From SG8-41 sp035649495 (GTDB taxonomy: Bacteria; Pseudomonadota; Gammaproteobacteria; Burkholderiales; SG8-41), in NCBI GenBank assembly GCA_035649495.1, contig DASRJL010000092.1, positions 69,032-133,031 of the forward strand: 64,000 nucleotides of DNA, in the 5' to 3' direction. Shown here in pieces: positions 24,685 to 32,439 of this stretch. The translations under genes and the position numbers were made by a program. The notes under the pieces were generated by a model that saw only the letters and a list, made by a program, of their open reading frames with translations, was not told the DNA's origin and ran no database searches. How positions within the stretch are numbered: the stretch's first letter is position 1; each line of letters opens with the position of its first letter.

Positions 24685-25754
24685 TAGAGGAATTCCCGCT
24701 TTAGATCGACCGTCGAGCGCACGCCGAGGTGCTCGAAGTTGTGATCGAGCCACTCGTGGGCGAGGGCGCGGCCGCGGTCGCGCAGCATCGTCAGGAACTT
24801 CCACTCGCTGTTCATCTTGCTGGAGGCCGACAGGTCGGAGAGCGCGTTGTCGGCGCGCACGGAATGGATCAGGACGTACTTCAGCTTCTCCCGGAACTCT
24901 TCCTTGATCCAGCCGTCGTCGAGCAGCTTCTGCACGAAGTAGACCGAGCGCAATTCCTTGATGAGCGAGGAATTGAAGGTGATTTCGTTCAGGCGGTTGG
25001 CGATGTCGAAGGCCGTCTTGGGCGGGCCGGGGCGCTCGATCGGGTTGATGTGCAGTATCACCACGTCGCGCGACTCGGTGTAATAGAAGAGGGGATAGAG
25101 CACCGGGTTGCCCATGTAGCCGCCGTCCCAGTAGTGCTCGCCCTTGATCTCGACCGCCTGGAAGACCTGCGGCAGACAGGCGGAGGCGAGGACCGTGTCG
25201 GCAGTGACGTCCGGCGTGTGGAAGATCTTCACCTTGCCCGTGCGCACGTTGGTTGCGCAGATGAAGAGCTTGGTGACCTGGCTCCTCTCGAGCTCCGCGA
25301 AATCGACGTTCTTCTCCAGCACTTCGCGCAGCGGGTTGTAGTTCATCGGGTTGATCTGGTACGGGGAGAACAGGCTCATCATGGACTTCATCAGCCCATG
25401 CATCGGGTTGTCTTCCCGTTGCAGATGCGCGAACAACCCGTCCCAGGGCATTTTCGGCGGGGCAAACCGCTGCCCGGCATCCGAAATGCCCTTCCAGAAA
25501 TCGTGCAGTGCCTGGCGCGCGCTGTCGCTGCCCTTCAGCTTGCCGTAGGCGTAGACCACCGCGTTCATCGAGCCCGCGCTCGTCCCGGACAGACCTTCTA
25601 TGTCGACGCGCCCGTCTTCGAGAAACTTGTCCAGAATGCCCCAGCCAAAGGCGCCGTGGGCGCCGCCGCCCTGCAGGGCAAGATTGATTCTTTTTCTCGG
25701 CTTGGGCGAGGTGTCGGTGACTCCCCGCAGCCGTAAGTTGGTCGCCTCGCTCAT
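24684..25754 (-). CDS. Patatin-like phospholipase family protein
   Basis: 356 aa, with GAGGAG upstream of the ATG. Patatin fold with a Ser-Asp dyad: the oxyanion loop LALQGGGAHGAFGWG near residues 25-39, the nucleophile elbow GLSGTSAGSMNA near 54-65 with the catalytic Ser in GTSAG, and the Asp in YWDGGYMGNP near 210. A C-terminal helical region (FNSSLIKELRSVYFVQKLL) is usual in bacterial members. There is no signal peptide. It lies next to 3-hydroxybutyrate dehydrogenase and phasin genes, so action on membrane lipid or on polyhydroxyalkanoate-related substrates is possible (inference). Confidence 0.92.
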   Translation of the reverse strand: MSEATNLRLRGVTDTSPKPRKRINLALQGGGAHGAFGWGILDKFLEDGRVDIEGLSGTSAGSMNAVVYAYGKLKGSDSARQALHDFWKGISDAGQRFAPPKMPWDGLFAHLQREDNPMHGLMKSMMSLFSPYQINPMNYNPLREVLEKNVDFAELERSQVTKLFICATNVRTGKVKIFHTPDVTADTVLASACLPQVFQAVEIKGEHYWDGGYMGNPVLYPLFYYTESRDVVILHINPIERPGPPKTAFDIANRLNEITFNSSLIKELRSVYFVQKLLDDGWIKEEFREKLKYVLIHSVRADNALSDLSASSKMNSEWKFLTMLRDRGRALAHEWLDHNFEHLGVRSTVDLKREFL

Positions 25755-25799
25755 CGCTCGTTTTTCTCCTCATTTCCTCTCATTTTCCTCAGCGCCGGT

Positions 25800-26582
25800 T
25801 CAGTGCGCCGTCCAGCCGCCCTCGACCGAGATATTCGTTCCCGTGATGGAGGCGGCGGAGTCGGAGCACAGGAACACAGCGGTCCCGGCGACCTGCTCGA
25901 CGGTGACGAACTGCTTGGTGGGCTGGGCAGCGAGCAGCACGTCGCGCTTCACCTGCTCCTCGGTGATGCCGCGCGCCTTGGCAGTATCGGGAATCTGCGA
26001 TTCCACGAGCGGCGTCAGCACGTAGCCGGGGCAGATCGCGTTCACCGTGATGCCCACCTCGGCGACCTCGAGGGCGATGGTCTTGGTGAAGCCCAGGATG
26101 CCGTGCTTGGACGCGACGTAGGCGGACTTGAATGGGGAGGCCACCAGCGCGTGCGCCGAGGCGACGTTGATGATGCGGCCCCATTTCTTGGATTTCATGT
26201 AGGGCACGGCGCTCTTCGTCGTGTGAAACGCCGACGAAAGGTTGATCGCGATGATCGCGTCCCACTTCGCCTGTGGGAATTCCTCGACCGGCGCAACGTG
26301 CTGGATGCCGGCATTGTTCACCAGGATATCGCAGCCGCCCAGCTCCGACTGGCACTTCTTCATCATCGCCTCGATCTGGTCGGGCTTGCTCATGTCCGCC
26401 CCGTCGTACAGCACCTTGACGCCGAACTTCGACGCCAGGCCGGCGCGGATCTTCTCGATCTCGCCCGCGTTGCCGAATCCGTTCAGCAGGAGGTTGATGC
26501 CTTCCTTCGCGAATCCCTCGGCGATTCCCAACCCGATGCCGCTGGTCGAGCCGGTTACGACTGCATTTTTGCCCTTAAGCAC
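25800..26582 (-). CDS. 3-hydroxybutyrate dehydrogenase (SDR family)
   Basis: 260 aa from the GTG at 26580-26582, chosen because GGGAGA lies 8 bp upstream and the length equals the family norm; a TTG 15 bp further up is the alternative. It would oxidise (R)-3-hydroxybutyrate to acetoacetate with NAD+. It shows NAD binding at VVTGSTSGIGLGIA, the NNAG motif, and the catalytic Ser (NVASAHALV) and Tyr/Lys (YVASKHG). The HxxxxPLVESQI-like C-terminal region and QVAGTAVFLCSD are characteristic of this enzyme. It fits a polyhydroxybutyrate/ketone-body theme with the phasin and, possibly, the acetoacetate decarboxylases. Confidence 0.9.
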   Translation of the reverse strand: MLKGKNAVVTGSTSGIGLGIAEGFAKEGINLLLNGFGNAGEIEKIRAGLASKFGVKVLYDGADMSKPDQIEAMMKKCQSELGGCDILVNNAGIQHVAPVEEFPQAKWDAIIAINLSSAFHTTKSAVPYMKSKKWGRIINVASAHALVASPFKSAYVASKHGILGFTKTIALEVAEVGITVNAICPGYVLTPLVESQIPDTAKARGITEEQVKRDVLLAAQPTKQFVTVEQVAGTAVFLCSDSAASITGTNISVEGGWTAH

Positions 26583-26737
26583 GTTGGTATCTCCCAAGAG
26601 TCATGTTTCGAAAAAATCGCCGCAGAACCGGCGGCGGGGCGCGGGACCGTAACAGAAACGCGGCCGCCGCGCCGGGGGCCGTACCGCCCCCTCGGCACAT
26701 GACCGCCGCAGCACGCCTGCACCGGAAACCCGGTTTC

Positions 26738-27289
26738 CTATTTCTTGCTGACGATTTCGGTGACCGATCCGACCGTTTTCGCCGTCGCGGTGGTCGCGGC
26801 CTGGATGTTGGCGTTGGCCATGCTGGTCATCTGGTTGGCGACCGCCGTCATGTTGTCGAACGCCTTGTTCGTCTGCTCCAGCATGTTCTTCATGACGCCG
26901 GCGATCACGTCGCTGCCGTCGACGGCGGAGGATTTTTTCTGCTCGATCGCGGATGCGGCCGTTCTCGTGAGCTGGGTATAGTTGGCCTGCATCACCGCGC
27001 TGACGTCCTTCTGCATGGCCGAAACGAGATCGTAGACGCTGCGCCAGTACTCCAGCATGCGCTCGGGCCGCGCCAGTTCCTGGTTGGCGCGCGCCATGTC
27101 GCCCACGTCTTTCGAGGCGGCGAGCTTGGTGACGGTCGCCACATTGCTCGAAAACGTCTCGCGCGCGGCGGCCATGTTCAGCTCCGCCAGGCGCTGCATC
27201 CCTTCGAACGATGTGCGCATGAGCGTCATCAACACTTCCGCGCTGGCTTTCTGCGCAACGGACATCTGCTCGATTTCCGGATTGGACAT
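26738..27289 (-). CDS. Phasin family protein
   Basis: 183 aa; the GAAGGAG ribosome site precedes the ATG. Phasin_2-type amphipathic helices run throughout (QKASAEVLMTLMRTSFEGMQ, LNMAAARETFSSNVATVT). The C-terminus is Ala/Thr-rich (ANIQAATTATAKTVGSVTE). Phasins coat polyhydroxyalkanoate granules. With the neighbouring 3-hydroxybutyrate dehydrogenase this suggests PHB storage; no phaC/phaA is in the window. Confidence 0.88.
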   Translation of the reverse strand: MSNPEIEQMSVAQKASAEVLMTLMRTSFEGMQRLAELNMAAARETFSSNVATVTKLAASKDVGDMARANQELARPERMLEYWRSVYDLVSAMQKDVSAVMQANYTQLTRTAASAIEQKKSSAVDGSDVIAGVMKNMLEQTNKAFDNMTAVANQMTSMANANIQAATTATAKTVGSVTEIVSKK

Positions 27290-27868
27290 AGCTCACTCCT
27301 TCTCCTGTTGGACGGTCGCTGCCGCTTTTCACTGTGACGGACCGACGCCCACCGTCTGGGCGTTGTTTCAGGGCGGATCGGCAGGCTAACACGCCCCCGC
27401 GCGGCTGTGTAGATATCCCGCGCATTTTTTTGTATTCGCCCGGACAGCTTCTGGCACGGTGCTTGCGGTCGGCATCGCCGGTGGCGTCCGCCCGCGGCAA
27501 CCGCCCGCGGCTGCTCTGCCGTCGCCGGTCGAGTATACCGATCAAGCGATTGAGTATAAATACCTTTCATTTCACGTTGTCCGTGCTGCACCTTGACCGG
27601 CGGAGATGCTGCGTGCTCCTTCAGCGGGCGGGACGAGGCTTCGTGCCTCGCATGGGAGCCGGCATCGCTCACGGGCTTGCCTCGAGCGTCGCGGTCCGCG
27701 AAAGAAGCGGCGCGAGCGAACCCGGGAACAGCGTTTACGAAGGGGTCACATCCGCTATAATTTCGGCCGCTGGGCAATCGCATAAGTCCTCGACTGCGCG
27801 CCGCGCGGATACGGTGGACGGGCGATCAAGTATGAAATCGCAGTTCGGGGAAGGTTTCACGCTTCTTG
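27290..27868. other. 579-bp gene-free divergent region between phasin and cytochrome operons
   Basis: No supported gene. It has a lower-GC core (about 27415-27440 and 27540-27590, including gagtataaataccttt) and a good sigma70-like promoter near its right end (27734-27761). It must hold the promoters of both the leftward phasin gene and the rightward seven-gene cytochrome operon, leaving room for operators. I see no clear inverted-repeat operator. Confidence 0.6.
27734..27761 (+). promoter_or_regulatory. Candidate sigma70-type promoter of the cytochrome operon
   Basis: A perfect TATAAT at 27756-27761 with TTTACG at 27734-27739 as a -35 (4 of 6 matches), 16-bp spacer. It lies about 107 bp before the first ATG of the operon, on the right strand. 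Confidence 0.5.
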
Positions 27869-28762
27869 ATGGCCCAACACCAGTCTCTTCTCGAGTTCAA
27901 GCGTGGGCGTTATCTCAAGGTTGCGCTTCTCGCGTGCGCCGCGGCCATCGGCGTCTACGGGTATCCCGAGGTTCTCTCGTCCACCGTTCCCGAGGCCCTG
28001 TCTGCTTTCGTAAAGCCGTACGGGAGGCCGTACGGAGGGACGTGGCTGGGATACACGCTGGGCACGATCGCCGCGCTGCTCATCGTATGGCTCATGCTGC
28101 TCGGCGTGCGCAAGCGCCGCTACGGCTCGAGGCTCGGCAGCGTGCAGGGCTGGGCCTCGGCGCACGTCTACCTCGGCACGAGCCTCATCATCATCGCCAC
28201 GCTTCATTGCGCCTTCGAATTCGGCTGGAACGTTCATACGCTCGCCTACGCGCTGATGATGCTGGTGATCGTGAGCGGATTCTTCGGCGTCTATTCCTAC
28301 CTGCGCTTTCCCGAGGACATGACGGCGAATCTGGCCGGTGAAACACTGGAGACGATGCTGCTCAAGGTCGCCGACCTGGAAACCAAGTGCAAGCGCATTG
28401 CGCTCGACCTGCCCGACGAGGTCAACGCGCTGTTCATGAACGCGTCCAGGCTCGCGGCCGAGAGAACCGCGCTGCGCGGCAGCCTTTGGCGCCAGTTGGG
28501 CGGCGTTGACCTTGCGCATCCGATGCGCGTCGCGCGCGACCAGCTCCTCAAGATGGGCGCGCGCTTCACGGGAGATCAGGCGAAAGCGCAGGAGCAGCTC
28601 GTCGTGGAGATGTCGCGCATCGTCACGCTGACGGACCGGATACGCCGCGACCTGCAGATTCGCGCGCTGATGCAGGTCTGGCTCTATTTTCACGTACCGC
28701 TGTCGTTTGCGCTGCTCGCCGCGCTGAGTGCGCACGTCATCTCCGTGTTCTACTTCTGGTAG
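27869..28762 (+). CDS. b-type cytochrome-like integral membrane protein
   Basis: 297 aa from the ATG at 27869 (a TTG lies one codon upstream). There are five likely membrane helices: about 18-38, 62-80, 102-122, 126-148 and 272-296. Membrane-facing His residues are paired across helices: SAHVYLG and ATLHCAFEF in helices 3-4, and YFHVPLS and SAHVISVF in the last helix, with NVHTLAY between. This pattern fits a di-heme b cytochrome of the ferric-reductase/b561 type. A roughly 115-residue cytoplasmic or periplasmic insert separates helices 4 and 5 (residues about 155-268). As the first gene of an operon of multiheme cytochromes, it is the natural link between the quinone pool or cytoplasmic donor and periplasmic hemes (inference). 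Confidence 0.72.
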   Translation: MAQHQSLLEFKRGRYLKVALLACAAAIGVYGYPEVLSSTVPEALSAFVKPYGRPYGGTWLGYTLGTIAALLIVWLMLLGVRKRRYGSRLGSVQGWASAHVYLGTSLIIIATLHCAFEFGWNVHTLAYALMMLVIVSGFFGVYSYLRFPEDMTANLAGETLETMLLKVADLETKCKRIALDLPDEVNALFMNASRLAAERTALRGSLWRQLGGVDLAHPMRVARDQLLKMGARFTGDQAKAQEQLVVEMSRIVTLTDRIRRDLQIRALMQVWLYFHVPLSFALLAALSAHVISVFYFW

Positions 28763-28774
28763 CGGGCAGCCGGG

Positions 28775-30604
28775 ATGGACATCCAGGTAACCTATATCAC
28801 CGTCAACCGGCGCGGGCAGCCGCAGCGCGATCAGCAGCGCGTCACGGGACCGACGGTCATCATCGGCCGCGGCACGCAATGCCAGATCCACCTCCCCGAT
28901 CCCCGGATCGCGCTGCAGCATGCGCAGATTGCCGTCGCGGAGACCGAGGCGACGATTTCGGCCGAGACCGGGGGCATCCAGGTGAACGGCCGCGCGGTCG
29001 ACGGCGCGAAGCTGGCGATCGGCGACCAGATCGAGGTGGGGCCGTATCTGCTGGAGGTCGAGGCGCCACCCGCCGGCGTCTCCCTGGCGGTGTCGGTCAA
29101 GCTCGTCGTGCCGCTTGCGTCGTTCGGCGGCGACGGCCGCCGCTTCGCGCTGCAGGCGCCGCGCCTGTCCAAGCGCCGGCTCTCCTATCTCGCATTCCTG
29201 GGGACGCTGCTCCTGTGCCTGCTCGTTCCCGCCGCTCCATCGCTGCTCGGGTATCCGACGATGGCGTCCATCAGCGGGGCGGCGCAAGACGAGCAGGAGC
29301 TCGTAACCAAGGTAGCGGATCAGTTCCTGCAGGCGTGGAATCCAGGCCCGGTTTCCCAGGCGCACAGGGTGATCGGCACGGACTGCCGCGCGTGCCACCA
29401 GTTCCCGTTCGTGCAGGTCCGGGATCTGTCGTGCGTCGGCTGCCACAAGCAGATTGCGGCGCACGTGTTGCCCGCCGCTGCGTCCGGAGCGCAGGCTGCG
29501 CATCCTTCCTCCGACGAGGTTTACGGGCGCTGCACGTCCTGCCATCGCGATCACAAGGGCGGTCAGATGGCCCCGCATGGGCAGGATGAATGTGCCGCCT
29601 GCCATCGCGACGTGAAGAGCATCGTGAAGGATGCGGGCTCGGGGAAAGCCACGGATTTCTACTACGATCATCCTGAATTCAGGCTGTCCCTGCGCGATGC
29701 GAACCGGGACGACAAGGCGCCGGACGCGGTCCGCCGCGTGCGCCAGAACGATCCTGCCGCGGCCGCCGACCTGGTCGAGCGATCGAACCTGAAGTTCAAT
29801 CACAAGCTGCATCTCGCCCAGGGCGGCATACGCGATCGGGTCGGCAGGCTGAGGGACGACACCGAAGGATCGCGGCGGACCGAAGGATCACGGCGAGTTC
29901 TGCGCTGCGGCGACTGCCACCAGCCGGGCGAGGGCGGCCGCCTGATGTTGCCGGTGACGATGGCGCAGCATTGCCAGGACTGCCATTCGCTGCAGTTCGA
30001 GCCGGGCGCTCCGAAGCGCGAGGCGGTGCACGGCACCCCGGAGGAAGTCCTGACCATGCTGCGCGAGTTCTATGCCCGGCTCGTGCTGGGCGAGGTGCCG
30101 CCCGGCGTCAACCCGCCGGCGGACCTGCGGCGGGTGCGGCCGGGCGCGGTCCTGACGTACCAGGAACGCGGTGTGGCCCTGAGGGTAGCCGAGCAGAAGG
30201 CGAACCAGGCGTTCAGCGAGCTGATCAGCAACCAGCCCAGGAAGGCGCGGGAGGTCTGCATCACGTGTCACGAGCTCTCGCGGAAGGCGGACGGTGCGGG
30301 CTGGCAGGTTGCGCCCGTGCGCGTCGCGAAGGAATGGCTGCCGCAGGCGCGGTTTACGCACGCGAAGCACGCGACCGTGGACTGCCTCTCGTGCCACAGC
30401 CAGGCCACCCGCTCGGAGCGCTCCGCCGACATCGCGATGCCGGACATCAAGGCGTGCCGCGATTGCCATGTCAGTGGCCGGCCGACCGAGCATATCGAGG
30501 ACAAGCTCGCGTCCGATTGCTCCATGTGCCACAGCTTCCACTTCGGCAAGCAGCTCTGGTTTGGAGAGAATCAGGCCCAAATGAGGCCGCGAAGGAAAAA
30601 ATGA
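28775..30604 (+). CDS. FHA domain-transmembrane-decaheme cytochrome c fusion
   Basis: 609 aa. Residues about 25-95 form an FHA domain (VIIGRGTQCQIHLPD, NGRAVDGAKLAIGDQI). The usual phosphate-contact Ser in SxxH is Ala here (IALQHA), so phospho-Thr binding may be altered. A single helix follows at about 137-158, after a basic inside flank (SKRRLS). The periplasmic part holds ten CXXCH heme c sites: CRACH, CVGCH, CTSCH, CAACH, CGDCH, CQDCH, CITCH, CLSCH, CRDCH and CSMCH. The predicted topology is FHA in the cytoplasm, hemes in the periplasm. A 13-bp gap separates it from the b-type cytochrome gene; its stop overlaps the next ATG. It likely relays electrons across the periplasm and may couple redox state to Ser/Thr-kinase signalling. 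Confidence 0.85.
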   Translation: MDIQVTYITVNRRGQPQRDQQRVTGPTVIIGRGTQCQIHLPDPRIALQHAQIAVAETEATISAETGGIQVNGRAVDGAKLAIGDQIEVGPYLLEVEAPPAGVSLAVSVKLVVPLASFGGDGRRFALQAPRLSKRRLSYLAFLGTLLLCLLVPAAPSLLGYPTMASISGAAQDEQELVTKVADQFLQAWNPGPVSQAHRVIGTDCRACHQFPFVQVRDLSCVGCHKQIAAHVLPAAASGAQAAHPSSDEVYGRCTSCHRDHKGGQMAPHGQDECAACHRDVKSIVKDAGSGKATDFYYDHPEFRLSLRDANRDDKAPDAVRRVRQNDPAAAADLVERSNLKFNHKLHLAQGGIRDRVGRLRDDTEGSRRTEGSRRVLRCGDCHQPGEGGRLMLPVTMAQHCQDCHSLQFEPGAPKREAVHGTPEEVLTMLREFYARLVLGEVPPGVNPPADLRRVRPGAVLTYQERGVALRVAEQKANQAFSELISNQPRKAREVCITCHELSRKADGAGWQVAPVRVAKEWLPQARFTHAKHATVDCLSCHSQATRSERSADIAMPDIKACRDCHVSGRPTEHIEDKLASDCSMCHSFHFGKQLWFGENQAQMRPRRKK

Positions 30605-32439
30605 AGCTATCCGTCGTCGTGGCCCTGCTTGTCTTCCTGCTGGCCGGTTGTGGTGGCGGTGCGGGAGGCGACGGCGGGCCGACCGTGGCCGCGGCGCCTC
30701 CGCCTGTCCCTGCCGCCGCCCCGCAAGCGCTGTCGGTCGCCGAGGTGCAGCGCATCCTGAGCCAGGCAGTGTTCGAGGCGCAGGCGCGCGGCGCGGCCGC
30801 AACGATCGCGGTCGTGGACCGTTCCGGCAACGTGCTGGCGGTTTTTCAGATGGCAGGCGCTGCGGCGACCTTCCTGATCTCCGGCGGGCGCGGCGTGGTG
30901 GGCGGGCTCGAGGGCGTGAATATCGTGCCTTCCGGCTACGCCGCGATCAGCAAGGCTGTCACCGGCGCCTACCTCTCGTCCGGCGGCAACGCGTTCACCA
31001 CGCGCACCGCGAGCCAGATCGTCCAGGAGAATTTCAATCCGGGCGAGATCGGGTCGCCGGGCGGGCCGCTCTTCGGCGTGCAGTTCTCCCAGCTCTCGTG
31101 CTCCGACGTCGTCGGCGCGACGGGAACCACCATCGGACCCAAGCCCTCACCGCTCGGCCTCGCGGCGGACCCCGGCGGCCTGCCGCTCTACAAGAACGGC
31201 GTCGTGGTGGGCGGCATCGGGGTCATCGCGGATGCGCTGTACAGCCTCGACCTCAATATCGGCGATATCGACCAGGATCTGGATGAGCTGGTCGCGGTCG
31301 CCGGCGCCCGCGGGTTCGACGCGCCGGCCGGTGTCCGGGCGGATCGCATCACTGCCGATGGGCGGACGTTCCGCTTTGTCGACTCGGAAGCGATCGTGTC
31401 GAATCCCGGCGCGGCGCCGGATGCGGTGACGGCATGTCCTGCGTGCTTGATCGCGGTCCCTGCCTACAAGCCCGCGCCGGCCGTGACCGCGGGAGTAGTG
31501 TTCAGCACGGCCACATCCGGATTTCGCCCCGAAACCACCACGCCGGAGTTTGCCGGGTTGAACGCCTACGTGCTCGACAACGGGGCCGGCGTCAACCGCT
31601 TTCCGCCGATGGCGGGGACCGATGGCCTGATGACGCAGGCGGAGGTCACGCGCATCCTGGCCGAGGCCATAAAAATCGCGAATCGCGCGCGCGCGCAGAT
31701 CCGCCAGCCACTGGGATCGCCCGCGCAGGTGACCATGACCGTGGTCGATACTAACGCCGCGATCGTCGGCCTGATCCGCACGCCGGACGCACCGGTGTTC
31801 GGCACGGACGTATCGGTGCAGAAGGCACGCAGCGCGCTGCTCTTTTCCAGGTTTGATGCGGCGGCGATGCTGAATGCCCAGGGAGCGCCCATCAGCACGT
31901 ACGTCGGGAACATGCAGGCCGTGATACCCGGCGCGCTGACCAACGGGATCGCCTACACCAATCGCGCCGTCGGCAATCTCGCGCGGCCGTTCCTGCCCGA
32001 CGGCATCAACGGCAACGGTCCGGGGCCGCTGTCGAAGCCCTTCAACCAATGGAGCCCCTTCACGGACGGGCTGCAGCTCGACCTGGTGCAGGCCAAGGTC
32101 GTCGGCAACATACTCGCGGGGACCAATACCGGGCCCTGCAATCCGATCCCGGCTGTCACCAACGGCATACAGATCTTTCCCGGCAGCGTGCCGATCTTCC
32201 GCGGCGCCGTCCTCGTGGGCGCGCTGGGGATCTCCGGCGACGGCATAGACCAGGACGACATGATCGCCTTTCTGGGCCTGGCGAACGCCGGCGCCGTGCT
32301 CGGCACCGGCATCGGGCACGCGCCGGCAGGGCAGCGCGCCGATCAGATCACGGTGCCCGGCGGACAGCTACGCTACGTGAACTGCCCGCAGGCGCCGTTC
32401 CTCGACACCACTGCCACGAATGTCTGCAATGGCATATAG
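30601..32439 (+). CDS. Tandem HbpS/GlcG-like (DUF336-type) lipoprotein
   Basis: 612 aa, ATGA-coupled to the FHA-cytochrome gene. The lipoprotein signal is LSVVVALLVFLLAGC, with the lipid Cys at residue 17, followed by a Gly/Pro/Ala linker. Two copies of a HbpS/GlcG-like fold are visible. Each has a helix start like LSVAEVQRILSQAV or MTQAEVTRILAEAI, then VVDRSGNVLAVF or VVDTNAAIVGLI, and later a GLPLYKNGVVVGGIGV- or VPIFRGAVLVGALGI-type strand pair. The family binds heme or small ligands in some members. A large lipid-anchored double version inside a multiheme cytochrome operon could act in heme handling or as an accessory to the conduit; this is inference. Confidence 0.75.
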   Translation: MKLSVVVALLVFLLAGCGGGAGGDGGPTVAAAPPPVPAAAPQALSVAEVQRILSQAVFEAQARGAAATIAVVDRSGNVLAVFQMAGAAATFLISGGRGVVGGLEGVNIVPSGYAAISKAVTGAYLSSGGNAFTTRTASQIVQENFNPGEIGSPGGPLFGVQFSQLSCSDVVGATGTTIGPKPSPLGLAADPGGLPLYKNGVVVGGIGVIADALYSLDLNIGDIDQDLDELVAVAGARGFDAPAGVRADRITADGRTFRFVDSEAIVSNPGAAPDAVTACPACLIAVPAYKPAPAVTAGVVFSTATSGFRPETTTPEFAGLNAYVLDNGAGVNRFPPMAGTDGLMTQAEVTRILAEAIKIANRARAQIRQPLGSPAQVTMTVVDTNAAIVGLIRTPDAPVFGTDVSVQKARSALLFSRFDAAAMLNAQGAPISTYVGNMQAVIPGALTNGIAYTNRAVGNLARPFLPDGINGNGPGPLSKPFNQWSPFTDGLQLDLVQAKVVGNILAGTNTGPCNPIPAVTNGIQIFPGSVPIFRGAVLVGALGISGDGIDQDDMIAFLGLANAGAVLGTGIGHAPAGQRADQITVPGGQLRYVNCPQAPFLDTTATNVCNGI

